Assembly (NCBI GenBank): GCA_028533045.1 | Contig: JAQQAP010000008.1 | Coordinates: 62,001 to 126,000, forward strand | Direction: 5' to 3' | DNA from: Spirochaetales bacterium | Lineage (GTDB): Bacteria; Spirochaetota; Spirochaetia; DSM-2461 | DNA: 64,000 bases | Shown here: piece by piece, positions 52,662 through 62,206 of the stretch | How the letters are laid out: each line of letters opens with the position of its first letter | Numbering within the stretch: the stretch's first letter is position 1 | Position numbers and translations under genes: made by a program | Notes under the pieces: generated by a model | What the model saw: the letters and a program-made list of their open reading frames with translations, nothing else | The model's database searches: none | Told to the model about the DNA's origin: nothing

Positions 52662-53612
52662 TTATAATGTTGCAGGATTTGATTCGTACTCAATAAAGAA
52701 GGCATAGGATCTACCGGGGAGTTTATCCTCACCGTAGGTGCCTACGGTTTCCATATAGTCACCCCAGGTCGGAACGGGAATGTTTAATTCTCCGTATCCC
52801 ATAATAGGCTGATCCCCACCGGAATCATTGGGCTGTGTATTATTTCTTGGATCTTTATCAATTATCCCGTCATCAAGGTTCTGTGCCCAGTTTGTGTAAT
52901 CAAATGATTCACCGCTTAACCAGGTCCAGCCGCCTGCAGGTTCGGCGGACCCTTCAGGTTGGAAACCTCCCAGAAAAGGTCCGATACTGATTCCATAGTG
53001 AGCGCCTTCTTCGGGGAAGGCCCAAAAATATTTCATATCATCAACTTGTGAGAAGAGAAATGTGTTTTCTCCATCGCTTTCAGGACATGCCATATAACCG
53101 CCGGCTTCCTGTGCCAAATATGCCGCCTGATACCAGTTTAAGTTACCATCTTTCAGGTATACAAGCTCATAGTAGTGAGTTTCACCTGAGTCATTTGTAT
53201 ACTCTAAAATCGGCATTCTCTCATAATTAACGTCTTCTGGAAGAGTATCCCATGTAAATACTTCATAGGTAATCTCAAAATCGAAGCCATTAATATTTAC
53301 TGTATAGGGATCAACCTCACTATCCATACTGGACTTTGACATTACCTGAGTCATTAATGCTTCAAATTCAGCAGCATCAACATCTAGTTTTTCTGCTACA
53401 ACTTCATAATCAGGAGCACCCTGAGCCGGGTCACCCAAAGCCGCAAAGAGTTCATCTGTTGTTATGTCCAGGACTCTTGCCACATCTTCGAAGGTGCTTA
53501 CTTTCATTGCCTCCGAAACTGTTTCTTCTGATTCTTTATTGCCTGATGCAAATACAGGTACACTCAAGCAAATCAGAATTAATAATACTAAAAATCTAGT
53601 CAAATTATTCAT
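52662..53612 (-). CDS. Exported C-type-lectin-domain protein
   Basis: A 316-residue secreted protein. The signal peptide ends near VFASGNKES, a form common in spirochaete exported proteins. Residues ~30-95 are acidic and helical. The rest (about 100-316) has the C-type lectin pattern: NWYQAAYLAQEAGGYMAC, WTWLSGESFDYTNWA, QPNDSGGDQPIMGYG and a final beta strand. A role in carbohydrate or surface binding is plausible from the fold. It lies ten bases upstream of the phosphatase open frame, but I see no functional link. Confidence 0.75.
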   Translation of the reverse strand: MNNLTRFLVLLILICLSVPVFASGNKESEETVSEAMKVSTFEDVARVLDITTDELFAALGDPAQGAPDYEVVAEKLDVDAAEFEALMTQVMSKSSMDSEVDPYTVNINGFDFEITYEVFTWDTLPEDVNYERMPILEYTNDSGETHYYELVYLKDGNLNWYQAAYLAQEAGGYMACPESDGENTFLFSQVDDMKYFWAFPEEGAHYGISIGPFLGGFQPEGSAEPAGGWTWLSGESFDYTNWAQNLDDGIIDKDPRNNTQPNDSGGDQPIMGYGELNIPVPTWGDYMETVGTYGEDKLPGRSYAFFIEYESNPATL

Positions 53613-53674
53613 TCTACACCTCGTATGATAAATCTTTGTGTAGATTGTAGAGTATTTCCATTTATTCAGCTTCC

Positions 53675-53688
53675 GTGCCGACCGGCAC
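53675..53688. other. Short GC-rich hairpin between nifV and the lectin gene
   Basis: GTGCCG-AC-CGGCAC is a perfect 6-bp inverted repeat in an otherwise AT-rich 155-base gap. It has no T-run in the minus direction and may be an operator or a weak terminator for nifV. Confidence 0.4.
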
Positions 53689-53767
53689 AGAGAAAAAAGT
53701 GTATAATTAGTTAATGAATAGTTCCTTTAAGTATTGGTGAAAAAAATAACCGAAATCCCTGGTCTCT

Positions 53768-54889
53768 TTAGGAACAGCGTGCCAAAAATTCAATAACCAG
53801 CTCTTCTCCGCTCAAAGATTTCCCTCGTTTCCGGGCTTCTGTCTTGAGTGTTGCCAAAAAGCTTTCCATCTCTTCCTTTTGCAGGTCATGGCCGCGGGAA
53901 ATGAGGAAGCGCTCTATCATGGATCGGCCCGAGCTGTCGCCGTAAAGGAATTCGTGTTCCTTCCCAAAGTCGGCGGGATTCAGTCCGCAATAGCTGTCTG
54001 CCCGCTTCCATAGTCCCTGACCGTGTACGCCCGACTCGTGGGTAAAAGCCCGCTTTCCCGTAATGGGACGTGATAGGGTGGGTTTAAAGTTGCTTATCTT
54101 TCTAAACCACTCTTCCGCCCTGAGGACAGAGCGCATATTGGGGAGGTCTTCAAATTCGTTCTGCTGAATAAGTGCAGCCAAAAGTTCTTCCAGCCGGCAG
54201 TTCCCCGCCCGCTCTCCCATTCCGGAGAGTGTACAGGATATGGCGCTTGCCCCGCCGCGTAGTGCGGAAAGGCTGTTGGCCGTGGCCATGCCCAAATCGT
54301 TGTGGCCGTGAAATTCTATTTCCGGTCCTTTTTCGGATGTTATGAAAGAGATGAGTTCTTCAATGTCCCAGGGCATAGCCGTTCCCACCGTGTCGGAGAT
54401 CCGAACCTGGTCGACTCCGAGCTCTTCGGTCATGGAATACATTTCTCTTAAGTAATTCCTATCCGCCCGCAGGGCGTCCATAAAACCGATGCTCACAAAG
54501 GAGAACATCTCTTTCGCTTCTAGTATAAGGGAACGGGCTTCTTCCATGACGCTTTCTTTACTCTTGTCATAAAGATCCATGAGAATGGAAGAAACGGGAA
54601 AGGCCATGTGGACCCTTTCTATGCCGGTTTTTCCTGCTGCAGCCAGGTCTACGCTCTTGGCCCGACACCAGCATATGAGGGATACATCCTGATCTTTGGT
54701 TTTCTCGTGCATCTCTTTTAACCAGTGCATCTCTTCCTGTGAAGAGCAGGGAATACCCGCTTCTATATCTTTAATACCTGCGGCTATGAGCAGGTTGAGA
54801 ATCTTTTCTCTTTTACTATAATCCAGTGAATATCCGGCGGCCTGCAGGCCGTCGCGCAGTGTGCAATCTACAATTCTTACTTTTTTCAT
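53768..54889 (-). CDS. nifV: Homocitrate synthase NifV
   Basis: A 373-residue enzyme that condenses acetyl-CoA and 2-oxoglutarate to homocitrate, the organic ligand of FeMo-co. It belongs to the HMGL-like/isopropylmalate synthase family: [13 protein letters not shown] near the N terminus, metal-binding [14 protein letters not shown] (about 194-207), then [16 protein letters not shown] and [11 protein letters not shown]. The short length without a C-terminal leucine-regulatory domain fits NifV rather than LeuA. Its ATG overlaps the stop of the Mop-like gene (ATGA). Confidence 0.93.
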   Translation of the reverse strand: MKKVRIVDCTLRDGLQAAGYSLDYSKREKILNLLIAAGIKDIEAGIPCSSQEEMHWLKEMHEKTKDQDVSLICWCRAKSVDLAAAGKTGIERVHMAFPVSSILMDLYDKSKESVMEEARSLILEAKEMFSFVSIGFMDALRADRNYLREMYSMTEELGVDQVRISDTVGTAMPWDIEELISFITSEKGPEIEFHGHNDLGMATANSLSALRGGASAISCTLSGMGERAGNCRLEELLAALIQQNEFEDLPNMRSVLRAEEWFRKISNFKPTLSRPITGKRAFTHESGVHGQGLWKRADSYCGLNPADFGKEHEFLYGDSSGRSMIERFLISRGHDLQKEEMESFLATLKTEARKRGKSLSGEELVIEFLARCS

Positions 54890-55275
54890 TTCATCACCCG
54901 CTGTATTGAGGCGGCCCGGAAGTGTGCTACGGCCGGAGCGCCTTTTTCAAGTTTAAGATCATTAAGAGCCTTGCAGCTTACCCAGGCAAAAAGGTGTGTG
55001 TGAACAGAGAGTGCCAGTTCACACAGGGCGGCATCTCCCGCTCTCACAATTCCCGTGAGGGTAACATTCAGTTGATTCTGAAAGTCTCCGCAGGAAATTT
55101 TCTCTTTTGCTAGAGTAATTTCAGTGGGGCTCAGGGATACATGGATCGGCTTTTTATGATTCCACGTCACCTGCAATATGGGGTTGTTAACACCCCCGAT
55201 ACGGCAAGAGAAAAGCTCTCCCCTTTGAGCAAAGGGAGGGAGAATCGTAAAGCAGTTGATACTTGTATCCTTCAT
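54886..55275 (-). CDS. Mop/TOBE-type molybdate-binding protein
   Basis: A 129-residue protein. The C-terminal ~65 residues (LNVTLTGIVRAGDAALCELAL to PAVAHFRAASIQ) form a TOBE/Mop domain, the fold that binds molybdate in molbindins and ModC/ModE. The N-terminal half may be a second, diverged copy (VSLSPTEITL). GAGGT before ATG 55275 sets the start. It is translationally coupled to nifV and sits behind a sigma-54 element, so a role in molybdenum supply to FeMo-co is a reasonable inference. Confidence 0.75.
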   Translation of the reverse strand: MKDTSINCFTILPPFAQRGELFSCRIGGVNNPILQVTWNHKKPIHVSLSPTEITLAKEKISCGDFQNQLNVTLTGIVRAGDAALCELALSVHTHLFAWVSCKALNDLKLEKGAPAVAHFRAASIQRVMK

Positions 55276-55296
55276 AAATAACCTCAATGATATTCA

Positions 55297-55312
55297 TGCA
55301 AAAGGCGTACCA
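55297..55312 (-). promoter_or_regulatory. Sigma-54 promoter of the mop-nifV unit
   Basis: On the minus strand TGGTACGCCTTTTGCA matches the -24/-12 consensus with one difference (T for C). Immediately upstream are tandem 11-mers CCGGGAGAAAT and CCGGGAAAAAT (55314-55335), whose role is unknown. Confidence 0.85.
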
Positions 55313-55405
55313 ACCGGGAGAAATCCGGGAAAAATACCCTTTTAAGCAAGGAGAGATACAAATTTGTTGCTTTTGGTCTGAAACTTACTCTTCGGGGAAA
55401 AAAAG

Positions 55406-55441
55406 AACCCCGCTTTGATGAACTAACATCGCACCGGGGTT
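55406..55441 (-). terminator. Terminator of putP
   Basis: AACCCCG pairs with CGGGGTT around an inner GATG/CATC hairpin, followed on the minus strand by a long T-run. It separates putP from the mop-nifV promoter. Confidence 0.85.
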
Positions 55442-55459
55442 TAAAGAAAGGGGGGCGAA

Positions 55460-56908
55460 TTAGGCTTTAACCGCTGCGTCCGCCTCATCCAAATGTTTAA
55501 GGGTTTCTTCGGAAGGAGCCTCTGTAAAAAGACTTACTATGACAACCGTAAAGAAAGCGATGATAAAACCGGGAAGGAGTTCGTAGAAGTATTCTCCCTC
55601 TATGGAAATGAAATTCTTTACGATAACTACTACTACGGCACCCACAATCATACCGGCCAGGGCTCCCCATTTGGTGGTTTTTTTCCACAGAACGGAGAGG
55701 ATGACAACGGGCCCGAAGGCTGCTCCGAAACCACCCCAGGCGTAACCGACCATGTTGAGAATATTGCTGCCGTCCTTAAAGGCCATAAAGAAAGCGAGGA
55801 GGGCAAAGCCGACGATTCCCAGACGGCTGATAAGCTCTTTCTTTTTGTCGTCCAGCTTGGCGATAAAAGGAATATCCTCTGTAAGGGAAGAGCTGAGAAC
55901 GAGGAGCTGAGAGTCGGCTGTGGACATTACAGCGGCCAATACAGCAGCCAGGACAAATCCCCCGAAAATGGGGTGGAAAAGGGCGCTGGTCATGGCAAGG
56001 AAAATGCTTTCGCTGTTTTCCGCTACGCCGGCCAGGGGCATAACGCCGTTTAGGCCGATTCCGATGATGCCGATGAGGGTCGCCAGAATCAGGCAGAGAA
56101 TCATCCAAACCGTTGCTACCCGTCGGGCGGGTTTAACCGATTTAACATCCTTAATCCCTATGAATCGTGCCAGAATGTGGGGCTGTCCAAAGTATCCGAA
56201 TCCCCAGGCCATGAGGGAAACCGCTGTGATCCAGCCGGTGGAAAAGTGAAACGCATCGGGGTTGATCGCGCTGATGTCTACTCCCGAACCGGCAATGGCG
56301 AAGAAGCCGAAGAGGGCACAGAAGATGAGTGCCGCCAGCATAAGGAGCCCCTGAATAAGGTCGGTCCAGCAAACGGCCAGATAGCCTCCCAGGAAAGTGT
56401 AGGAAACGACTACCAGGGTGGTGATAATCAGACCGGCTTTTTCGCTGGCTCCAAAGGTGTGGGCAAAAAGAAGAGTTCCTCCCTTTAGGCCTGATGCCAC
56501 ATAAAGTGTGAAAAAGAGTAAAATGATCAAGGTGGAAATCACCTTAAGAATATGGGTGTTGTCTTCAAATCTTTTGGCGAAGTAGGAAGGAAGAGTTACC
56601 GCATCCAGACTTTCGGTCATGTAGCGTAGTTTACCCGCTACGATGAGCCAGTTTACGTAGGCGCCTAGGGCCAGACCCAGGGAAATCCAGACTCCTTCGA
56701 CCAGCCCGGAAGCAAATACAGCACCGGGGAGTCCCAGAAGCAGCCAGCTGGACATGTCCGATGCACCGGCCGAGATGGCGGAAGGAACGGGTCCCAGCTT
56801 TCTGCCGCCAATAATAAAGTCAGCATTGGTGGCTGTTTTTTTCATTGAGTACCAACCGATACCCAGCATGAGGGCCAAATAGAGGCCGAATTGGATAAAA
56901 ATAAGCAT
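55460..56908 (-). CDS. putP: Sodium/solute symporter, PutP type
   Basis: A 482-residue membrane protein with about 13 helices. SSS-family signatures of the proline subgroup are visible: GGRKLGPVPSAISAGASDMSSWLL (about 36-59), the core GWYSMKKTAT loop near the start, FGYFGQPHILARF (about 236-248) and the later AAVMSTADSQLLV sodium-site region. It probably imports proline with sodium. It is monocistronic with its own terminator; the 197-base gap upstream also serves the divergent GGDEF-EAL gene. Confidence 0.93.
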   Translation of the reverse strand: MLIFIQFGLYLALMLGIGWYSMKKTATNADFIIGGRKLGPVPSAISAGASDMSSWLLLGLPGAVFASGLVEGVWISLGLALGAYVNWLIVAGKLRYMTESLDAVTLPSYFAKRFEDNTHILKVISTLIILLFFTLYVASGLKGGTLLFAHTFGASEKAGLIITTLVVVSYTFLGGYLAVCWTDLIQGLLMLAALIFCALFGFFAIAGSGVDISAINPDAFHFSTGWITAVSLMAWGFGYFGQPHILARFIGIKDVKSVKPARRVATVWMILCLILATLIGIIGIGLNGVMPLAGVAENSESIFLAMTSALFHPIFGGFVLAAVLAAVMSTADSQLLVLSSSLTEDIPFIAKLDDKKKELISRLGIVGFALLAFFMAFKDGSNILNMVGYAWGGFGAAFGPVVILSVLWKKTTKWGALAGMIVGAVVVVIVKNFISIEGEYFYELLPGFIIAFFTVVIVSLFTEAPSEETLKHLDEADAAVKA

Positions 56909-57105
56909 AATGTCTCTCCTATATAAAGTATCCCAAATATCAGAATAGGGAAGAGGAAAAAATATGTCAAGGAAGTGAATAAATATACTGCCAAGCTTTG
57001 TGGAGGCTGAATCGGGCCGGAGGAAAGTATTTGACCAGGGGTTGTTTTGGACTTAATATTAATAACGGAGTTAAAAAAGATACCAGGAATATTTCCGGGG
57101 AAAGT

Positions 57106-60100
57106 ATGGCCCATATAGAGAAGCTTAAAAACAATAGACCCACCATTGCCGTTTTAGTCGCCTCTATGAATTCTTTCTACCAGGAAGGAATTATGAGAGG
57201 GGTTGCCGATGGCGCGGAAGAACGGGGCGTGAATCTTGTGGTTTATTCCGGCGGGCCTCTTAAATCCCCCGATCCCATGGCCCAGTCCCGGGAGGCGGTG
57301 TTTGACCTGGTAAATCTGGATTTGGTTGACGGTGTTATCATCCCGGTTGGTTCTCACACCCGTTATCTGAATGAAGAGGAAAAAAAGCAGTTTCTGGATC
57401 GTTTTTCCTCGGTTCCGGTTGTTAATTTGAGTACAACCATTGAGGGTTGCATTAATATTCTTCCCGACTTCAGGCCGGGGCTTTCCCAGTTGATGGACCA
57501 TTTTGTTAATGATCACGGTTATAAAAAGATCGCCTTCTTCCGTGGTCCCAGGGGACATTTAACTTCCGATGTGAGAACGGAAATGTACCGGGAGGAGTTG
57601 AAAAAGCACAATCTTCCGGTTGATGAAAATCTTATTATTTACAGTGATTTGGGGAAAATCTCCGCCCAAAAATATGTGGCCGAACTTTTGGATGACAGAA
57701 AAGTCGAATGTGACGCTATTCTTACGTTAAATGATTCCACCGCCCTTGCTGTGATAAATGTTTTGAAAAAAAGGGGCCTCTCCGTTCCCGGTGATATGGC
57801 GGTGGCCGGAACGATGGACGATCCGGCGGGGCTTTTCTTTCAGCCCCCTTTGACGACGATTAAGGAGCCAATTTACGAATTAGGTAAGGAAGCAGCCCAT
57901 GCCCTGGCCGATGTATTTGAAGGTAAGGAGCCGGAGAAAGAGATCTATATTCCTACCTCATTGGTCATTCGCCGGTCCTGCGGGTGCAAATCAAAAGTTC
58001 AATATAGTTTCAAAACCGTTAATGACGATGAGGAGAGCCGAGCCTTAGCCGATGAAGAGCTCAGGGGCTCCTGTTTGGAGATACTCAAACAGTCCCGTTG
58101 TTTTGGCGATTCAAAAATCCTTCTGAAAATTATGGATGAATATGAGGCGGGCCGGCGGGAGAAGGACTACTCCTCTTTTTATGGGGCTTTGAAGAGTCAG
58201 CTGAACGATGTGGTTCAGTCCGAGAAAGTTTTGGGCTGGCTCTCTATTGTGGCCCGGATACAGCTTGATTTGGCCGGCAAAACCGAACAGCTTCAGGGGA
58301 GGGGAGTCAATTACGAACTATTTGTCAAACTCATTACTCTCAAGAACCGCATAGAGGACCGGATGGCCAAGTATCACAAGTATGAGTTGGAGTATTACAG
58401 GAGTTTCTTTACCTACATGCTCAACTCTCTTAATATTGCTTTTAATCTGAGTGCTCTAAAGACATCCACCATGGATCTTCTGAATATCACCGATCTTTAC
58501 ATTTCCGTTTATGCCGGAGAGGGAGCCCATAACAAATTGGCCAGAGCCAAGAATATTGTGGCAATAAAAGACCGGAACGTGGTGAATGTGGCGGAGGCCG
58601 ATTTGGGCTTCCCCTCATCCCAGCTTATCCCTGCCACTGTGGCTCCCTACGGGGAGCGCTATTCGCTTATGGTCTTTCCTCTCTCCTTCAGGAAGAAGCC
58701 CCTGGGCTTCCTGACTTTTAATTTGAGCAGCAGTAAGGGAATCATCTTTGAAAATCTTCAGGTCATCATTAGTGCCGCTTTGAAAAATGAGTTGCAGATT
58801 CAGGACCTGAAGAAGGCGGAAGAGCGATTCAGCGACATAGCCCACAGTACTTCTAACTGGCTTTGGGAAACCGATGAAAATCATGAATTCACCTATTGCT
58901 CCCTCTCCGTTTCCGAGATTATCGGTTATCGCGATGAGGAGATGCTTGGGAAGAATATTCGGGACTTTTCCCTGCCCGATGGGAATAGCTTTTATCAACA
59001 TATGATGGATCATGACTCTCTCTCCGACAGGGAGTGCTGGTTTAAACACCAGAACGGAAATATCATGTGTCTTAGGATTTCGGCGAAACCCATTTTAAAG
59101 AACGGTCAGTTTACCGGATACCGCGGTGTCTTTAAAGATGTGACGGAGCAGAAATTCCAGGAAGAGAAGATAAATCACCTTGCCTACTATGATATTTTGA
59201 CGGACCTGCCAAACCGGGCTTTGTTTCAGGAAAAGCTGGAAAAAATAATTCAAAGATCTGCGGCCCATAATAAAAGATTCGCCCTTATGTTTATCGATGT
59301 GGACCGGTTTAAGTACATTAACGATTCCATGGGCCACGATACGGGTGATCTCCTTCTCAAGAAAGTGGCGGGACGATTGGGTCAATCTATCCGGGGACGG
59401 GATGTCCTGGCGCGTCTTGGGGGAGATGAGTTCACCATTATCCTTCCCGATACGGATGAGGATCAGGTTATTACTATTTCCGAGCGGATTATGAAGAATC
59501 TGATCGATCCGATCAAGCTGAATGACTCTCAGACTCATATTACCATTAGTCTCGGAATCGCCATGTATCCTTTGGACGGGGATGACACGGGCTCTCTTTT
59601 GAAGAAAGCCGATAACGCCATGTACCAGGCCAAGCGTCAGGGACGGAATGGTTATGTCTTTTATGACCGCCGGATCGAGCAGAAAAACTCAAAAAGAAAG
59701 ACCAACGAGGAGAATCTCTACCACGCTCTGGAAAACGACGGCTTTATCCTTCATTTTCAGCCTCAGGTAGATGCCCAGACCGGAGAAGTGAGGGGGGCGG
59801 AAGCCCTGGTAAGAATAGGGAAGGACGGGAAAACCATCTACCCGGACAATTTCATTCCTCTGGCCGAGGAGCTGGGGCTGATCTGGCGCATAGACGAATG
59901 GGTTTTTCGCGAGTCCTGCCGTCAGCAGAAGGAGTGGCGGGAGAAAGGGTTAAGAAAGACGCGTATCTCCATTAATATTTCCGCTCGCCAACTTCGAAAT
60001 GAAAAAATTGTGGAACGTTATTCGGCCATTATGAAAGAGTATGAGGTTCTTCCGGAAGACATTAAACTGGAAGTGACCGAGAATGTTCTCATTGAAAATG

Positions 60101-60447
60101 AGGATTTGGCCCTTGATATTCTCCAGCAGTTTCAGGATCTGGGAATCAGCATTGCCATGGACGACTTTGGTACGGGCTACTCTTCCCTGCAATTCATTAA
60201 CCGTTACCCCATTGATACGGTAAAAATAGACAAATCCTTTGTAAGCGGCGCCCTGAGCAATAAAAAAAGCGAAGCTATCATAGAGGCCATTATTCATTTG
60301 GCTCAGAGTCTGGATATGAAGGTCATCGCGGAAGGGGTGGAGACCGTAGAGCAGTATGCATTTATTAAATCCCTGGGCTGCGATGAGATTCAGGGGTATT
60401 ACTTCTACAAACCTTGTCTAAAAGAGGATTTCGAAAAGCTGCTTTAA
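57106..60447 (+). CDS. LacI-type sensor fused to PAS-GGDEF-EAL (c-di-GMP enzyme)
   Basis: A 1113-residue cytosolic protein. Residues ~10-300 form a LacI/GalR-type sugar-binding domain without its DNA-binding headpiece, ending in the usual RRSCGCK. A ~300-residue helical/GAF-like linker, a PAS (about 585-705), a GGDEF cyclase with intact LARLGGDEF and inhibitory RxxD (RGRD), and an EAL phosphodiesterase with EAL, DDFGTGYSS and EGVET follow. No membrane segment is seen. It presumably couples a cytosolic sugar-like ligand to c-di-GMP turnover. ATG 57106 is chosen because the domain begins there; upstream codons back to a TTG at 56998 look non-coding. Confidence 0.93.
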   Translation: MAHIEKLKNNRPTIAVLVASMNSFYQEGIMRGVADGAEERGVNLVVYSGGPLKSPDPMAQSREAVFDLVNLDLVDGVIIPVGSHTRYLNEEEKKQFLDRFSSVPVVNLSTTIEGCINILPDFRPGLSQLMDHFVNDHGYKKIAFFRGPRGHLTSDVRTEMYREELKKHNLPVDENLIIYSDLGKISAQKYVAELLDDRKVECDAILTLNDSTALAVINVLKKRGLSVPGDMAVAGTMDDPAGLFFQPPLTTIKEPIYELGKEAAHALADVFEGKEPEKEIYIPTSLVIRRSCGCKSKVQYSFKTVNDDEESRALADEELRGSCLEILKQSRCFGDSKILLKIMDEYEAGRREKDYSSFYGALKSQLNDVVQSEKVLGWLSIVARIQLDLAGKTEQLQGRGVNYELFVKLITLKNRIEDRMAKYHKYELEYYRSFFTYMLNSLNIAFNLSALKTSTMDLLNITDLYISVYAGEGAHNKLARAKNIVAIKDRNVVNVAEADLGFPSSQLIPATVAPYGERYSLMVFPLSFRKKPLGFLTFNLSSSKGIIFENLQVIISAALKNELQIQDLKKAEERFSDIAHSTSNWLWETDENHEFTYCSLSVSEIIGYRDEEMLGKNIRDFSLPDGNSFYQHMMDHDSLSDRECWFKHQNGNIMCLRISAKPILKNGQFTGYRGVFKDVTEQKFQEEKINHLAYYDILTDLPNRALFQEKLEKIIQRSAAHNKRFALMFIDVDRFKYINDSMGHDTGDLLLKKVAGRLGQSIRGRDVLARLGGDEFTIILPDTDEDQVITISERIMKNLIDPIKLNDSQTHITISLGIAMYPLDGDDTGSLLKKADNAMYQAKRQGRNGYVFYDRRIEQKNSKRKTNEENLYHALENDGFILHFQPQVDAQTGEVRGAEALVRIGKDGKTIYPDNFIPLAEELGLIWRIDEWVFRESCRQQKEWREKGLRKTRISINISARQLRNEKIVERYSAIMKEYEVLPEDIKLEVTENVLIENEDLALDILQQFQDLGISIAMDDFGTGYSSLQFINRYPIDTVKIDKSFVSGALSNKKSEAIIEAIIHLAQSLDMKVIAEGVETVEQYAFIKSLGCDEIQGYYFYKPCLKEDFEKLL

Positions 60448-60452
60448 GCCCC

Positions 60453-60920
60453 TCAAAGAACTTGAAATCCCATTAATTCGGCCAGGTCTTTCATTCGTCT
60501 TTCCGGTGTCAGGAACCCGTCAAAGCCCAGGAGGCGGGCGGTGGAGAGGTGCATTAATTCCCTCATGTTCCAGCTGTGGTAGTAGATGGCCGACTGGGTG
60601 TACTCCCTCGTCAAAGCCATGACTCCGTCCCAGTCGCAATCGGTCATAATAAGTTTTCCCCGGGCCTTGTCCTTATGTATTTGAAGGCGCACTCCCTCAA
60701 GCTCCTCCCGGCTGATTTCCCCCAGGCCCAGTCGCTGGGCCAGCTCGTTTTGCAGGTCCGTTTCCTGAAAGCTCGTAATAAGAATGGGGACTCCCCGCTC
60801 TACGGTTAAATTAACGATGGACATACTGTCCACCTGGGGAAGATAGAGCTTTTCCAGAGCGTCCGGGTGGTAGTAGAGGCGCCGGGGAGTGGGGGCGGAA
60901 GAGGACAGATCAGAACTCAT
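60453..60920 (-). CDS. PIN-domain toxin-like protein
   Basis: A 155-residue protein whose C-terminal part has the PIN-domain ending (ARLLGFDGFLTPERRMKDLAELMGF). An early ITSFQETDLQNEL segment resembles the first acidic PIN motif. The N terminus contributes an unusual ~25-residue extension. PIN toxins are Mg-dependent ribonucleases of the VapC type. Its ATG lies inside the end of the Phd-type antitoxin gene (11-base overlap), the classic toxin-antitoxin order. Confidence 0.75.
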   Translation of the reverse strand: MSSDLSSSAPTPRRLYYHPDALEKLYLPQVDSMSIVNLTVERGVPILITSFQETDLQNELAQRLGLGEISREELEGVRLQIHKDKARGKLIMTDCDWDGVMALTREYTQSAIYYHSWNMRELMHLSTARLLGFDGFLTPERRMKDLAELMGFQVL

Positions 60921-61155
60921 CGCGGGTCTCGCTTATGATTCCCAGAGTCGCCTGGGGACGGAGGGTGCGGCCTTTGAAGATGGTCATTATCTCCTTTTCA
61001 TGATCGCTCCAATTCGCTTTATCCACAAAATCGGCGGGGATAAGTCGGGCTACCGGTGTTTTACGATGACAAATAGTTACCGATTCCCCGTTTTTTACGA
61101 ATTTTAGAATATCCGCCAGATTATGTTGCATTTCGCGAATAGTAAATCGCCGCAT
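60910..61155 (-). CDS. Phd/YefM-family antitoxin
   Basis: An 81-residue protein with the Phd/YefM DNA-binding fold (FTIREMQHNLADILKFV, then VTICHRKTPVARLIP, about 4-41). The C-terminal tail, which would bind and neutralise the toxin, is variable. Overlap with the following PIN gene supports a type II toxin-antitoxin pair. A 21-base palindrome over its promoter probably gives autoregulation. Confidence 0.85.
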   Translation of the reverse strand: MRRFTIREMQHNLADILKFVKNGESVTICHRKTPVARLIPADFVDKANWSDHEKEIMTIFKGRTLRPQATLGIISETRDEF

Positions 61156-61189
61156 TCTACCGCCTTAGCCCGTTGTGGGGCTGTTATAG

Positions 61190-61228
61190 TGTCTAACAAA
61201 ATGTAAGACAAAATGCTTTTCCTGTCAA
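61190..61228 (-). promoter_or_regulatory. Promoter and palindromic operator of the phd-PIN pair
   Basis: On the minus strand TTGACA (61223-61228), 17 bases, TACATT (61200-61205). The -10 lies in a near-perfect palindrome, TGTCTAACA-AAA-TGTAAGACA (61190-61210), centred 45 bases before the antitoxin start. Confidence 0.75.
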
Positions 61229-61324
61229 TAAATCCCCCGATTTTCCCATCTGCTAATGATTTGTTAACATTCCCCTCACAGTTCTACCTTGATGTAGAAA
61301 AAAAATTGAACTACCATATCTTCC

Positions 61325-62206
61325 ATGGATCATTTGGATGAATTAGAAAGTCTGAGTATTCACCTCTTGCGTGAAGCTTATGCGAACTTCAATAACCTTT
61401 GTATGCTGTGGTCAATCGGTAAAGATTCCACCGTACTGCTCTGGTTAGCCCGTAAGGCCTTTTACGGCCACGTCCCCTTTCCCCTGGTACACATCGACAC
61501 CTCTTACAAAATTCCCGAGATGATCGAGTACCGTGACCGTCTTGCGGCGGAATGGAAACTGCCCATGGTTTACGGTGAGCACCGAGAAGCCCTGGATGCA
61601 GGAGATACTTACCCCAACGGAAAAGTCGACCGAATTACTTGCTGCAGCAAGCTCAAGGCGGAGGCTCTTAAGAATACCCTGTCCGGAGACTGGACCCGTT
61701 ACCGCTTCAACCACCGTAAAGGGAGCTACGAAGTGGATAGCGATACGGAACGGTACACCGGCGTTATCGTAGGTGTGCGGGCCGATGAAGAGGGCTCCCG
61801 TTCCAAGGAGCGTTACTTCTCTCCCCGTAACGAGGAGAACAACTGGGACGTTGGCGACCAGCCCCCGGAATTCTGGAATCAGTACAAGACTGACTTTGCT
61901 CCCGGTACACACGTACGTATCCATCCTCTTCTGGACTGGACCGAGCTAAACATCTGGGAATACATTGAGCGGGAGAACATCCCCACCGTATCCCTTTATT
62001 ATAATCAGGGCGACGGCAAGCGCTATCGTTCATTGGGCTGTATGCCCTGTACCCACCCGGTTGAGTCGGATGCCCGCAATGTTCGGGAAATCATTGAAGA
62101 ACTCAAGACCGGTAAGTTTTCCAACATCGCCGAGCGGTCCGGTCGGGCCCAGGACAAGGAAGACGGGGGCGGACTGGAAACTCTGAGACGGGACGGGTAC
62201 ATGTAG
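61325..62206 (+). CDS. cysD: Sulfate adenylyltransferase subunit 2
   Basis: A 293-residue ATP-sulfurylase small subunit of the PP-loop family, making adenosine 5'-phosphosulfate. The PP-loop is [12 protein letters not shown] (about residues 30-41). Further family blocks are [27 protein letters not shown] and GCMPCTHPV. It is the first gene of a sulfate-assimilation pair, with cysN starting directly after its stop. No strong ribosome-binding site precedes the ATG. Confidence 0.95.
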   Translation: MDHLDELESLSIHLLREAYANFNNLCMLWSIGKDSTVLLWLARKAFYGHVPFPLVHIDTSYKIPEMIEYRDRLAAEWKLPMVYGEHREALDAGDTYPNGKVDRITCCSKLKAEALKNTLSGDWTRYRFNHRKGSYEVDSDTERYTGVIVGVRADEEGSRSKERYFSPRNEENNWDVGDQPPEFWNQYKTDFAPGTHVRIHPLLDWTELNIWEYIERENIPTVSLYYNQGDGKRYRSLGCMPCTHPVESDARNVREIIEELKTGKFSNIAERSGRAQDKEDGGGLETLRRDGYM

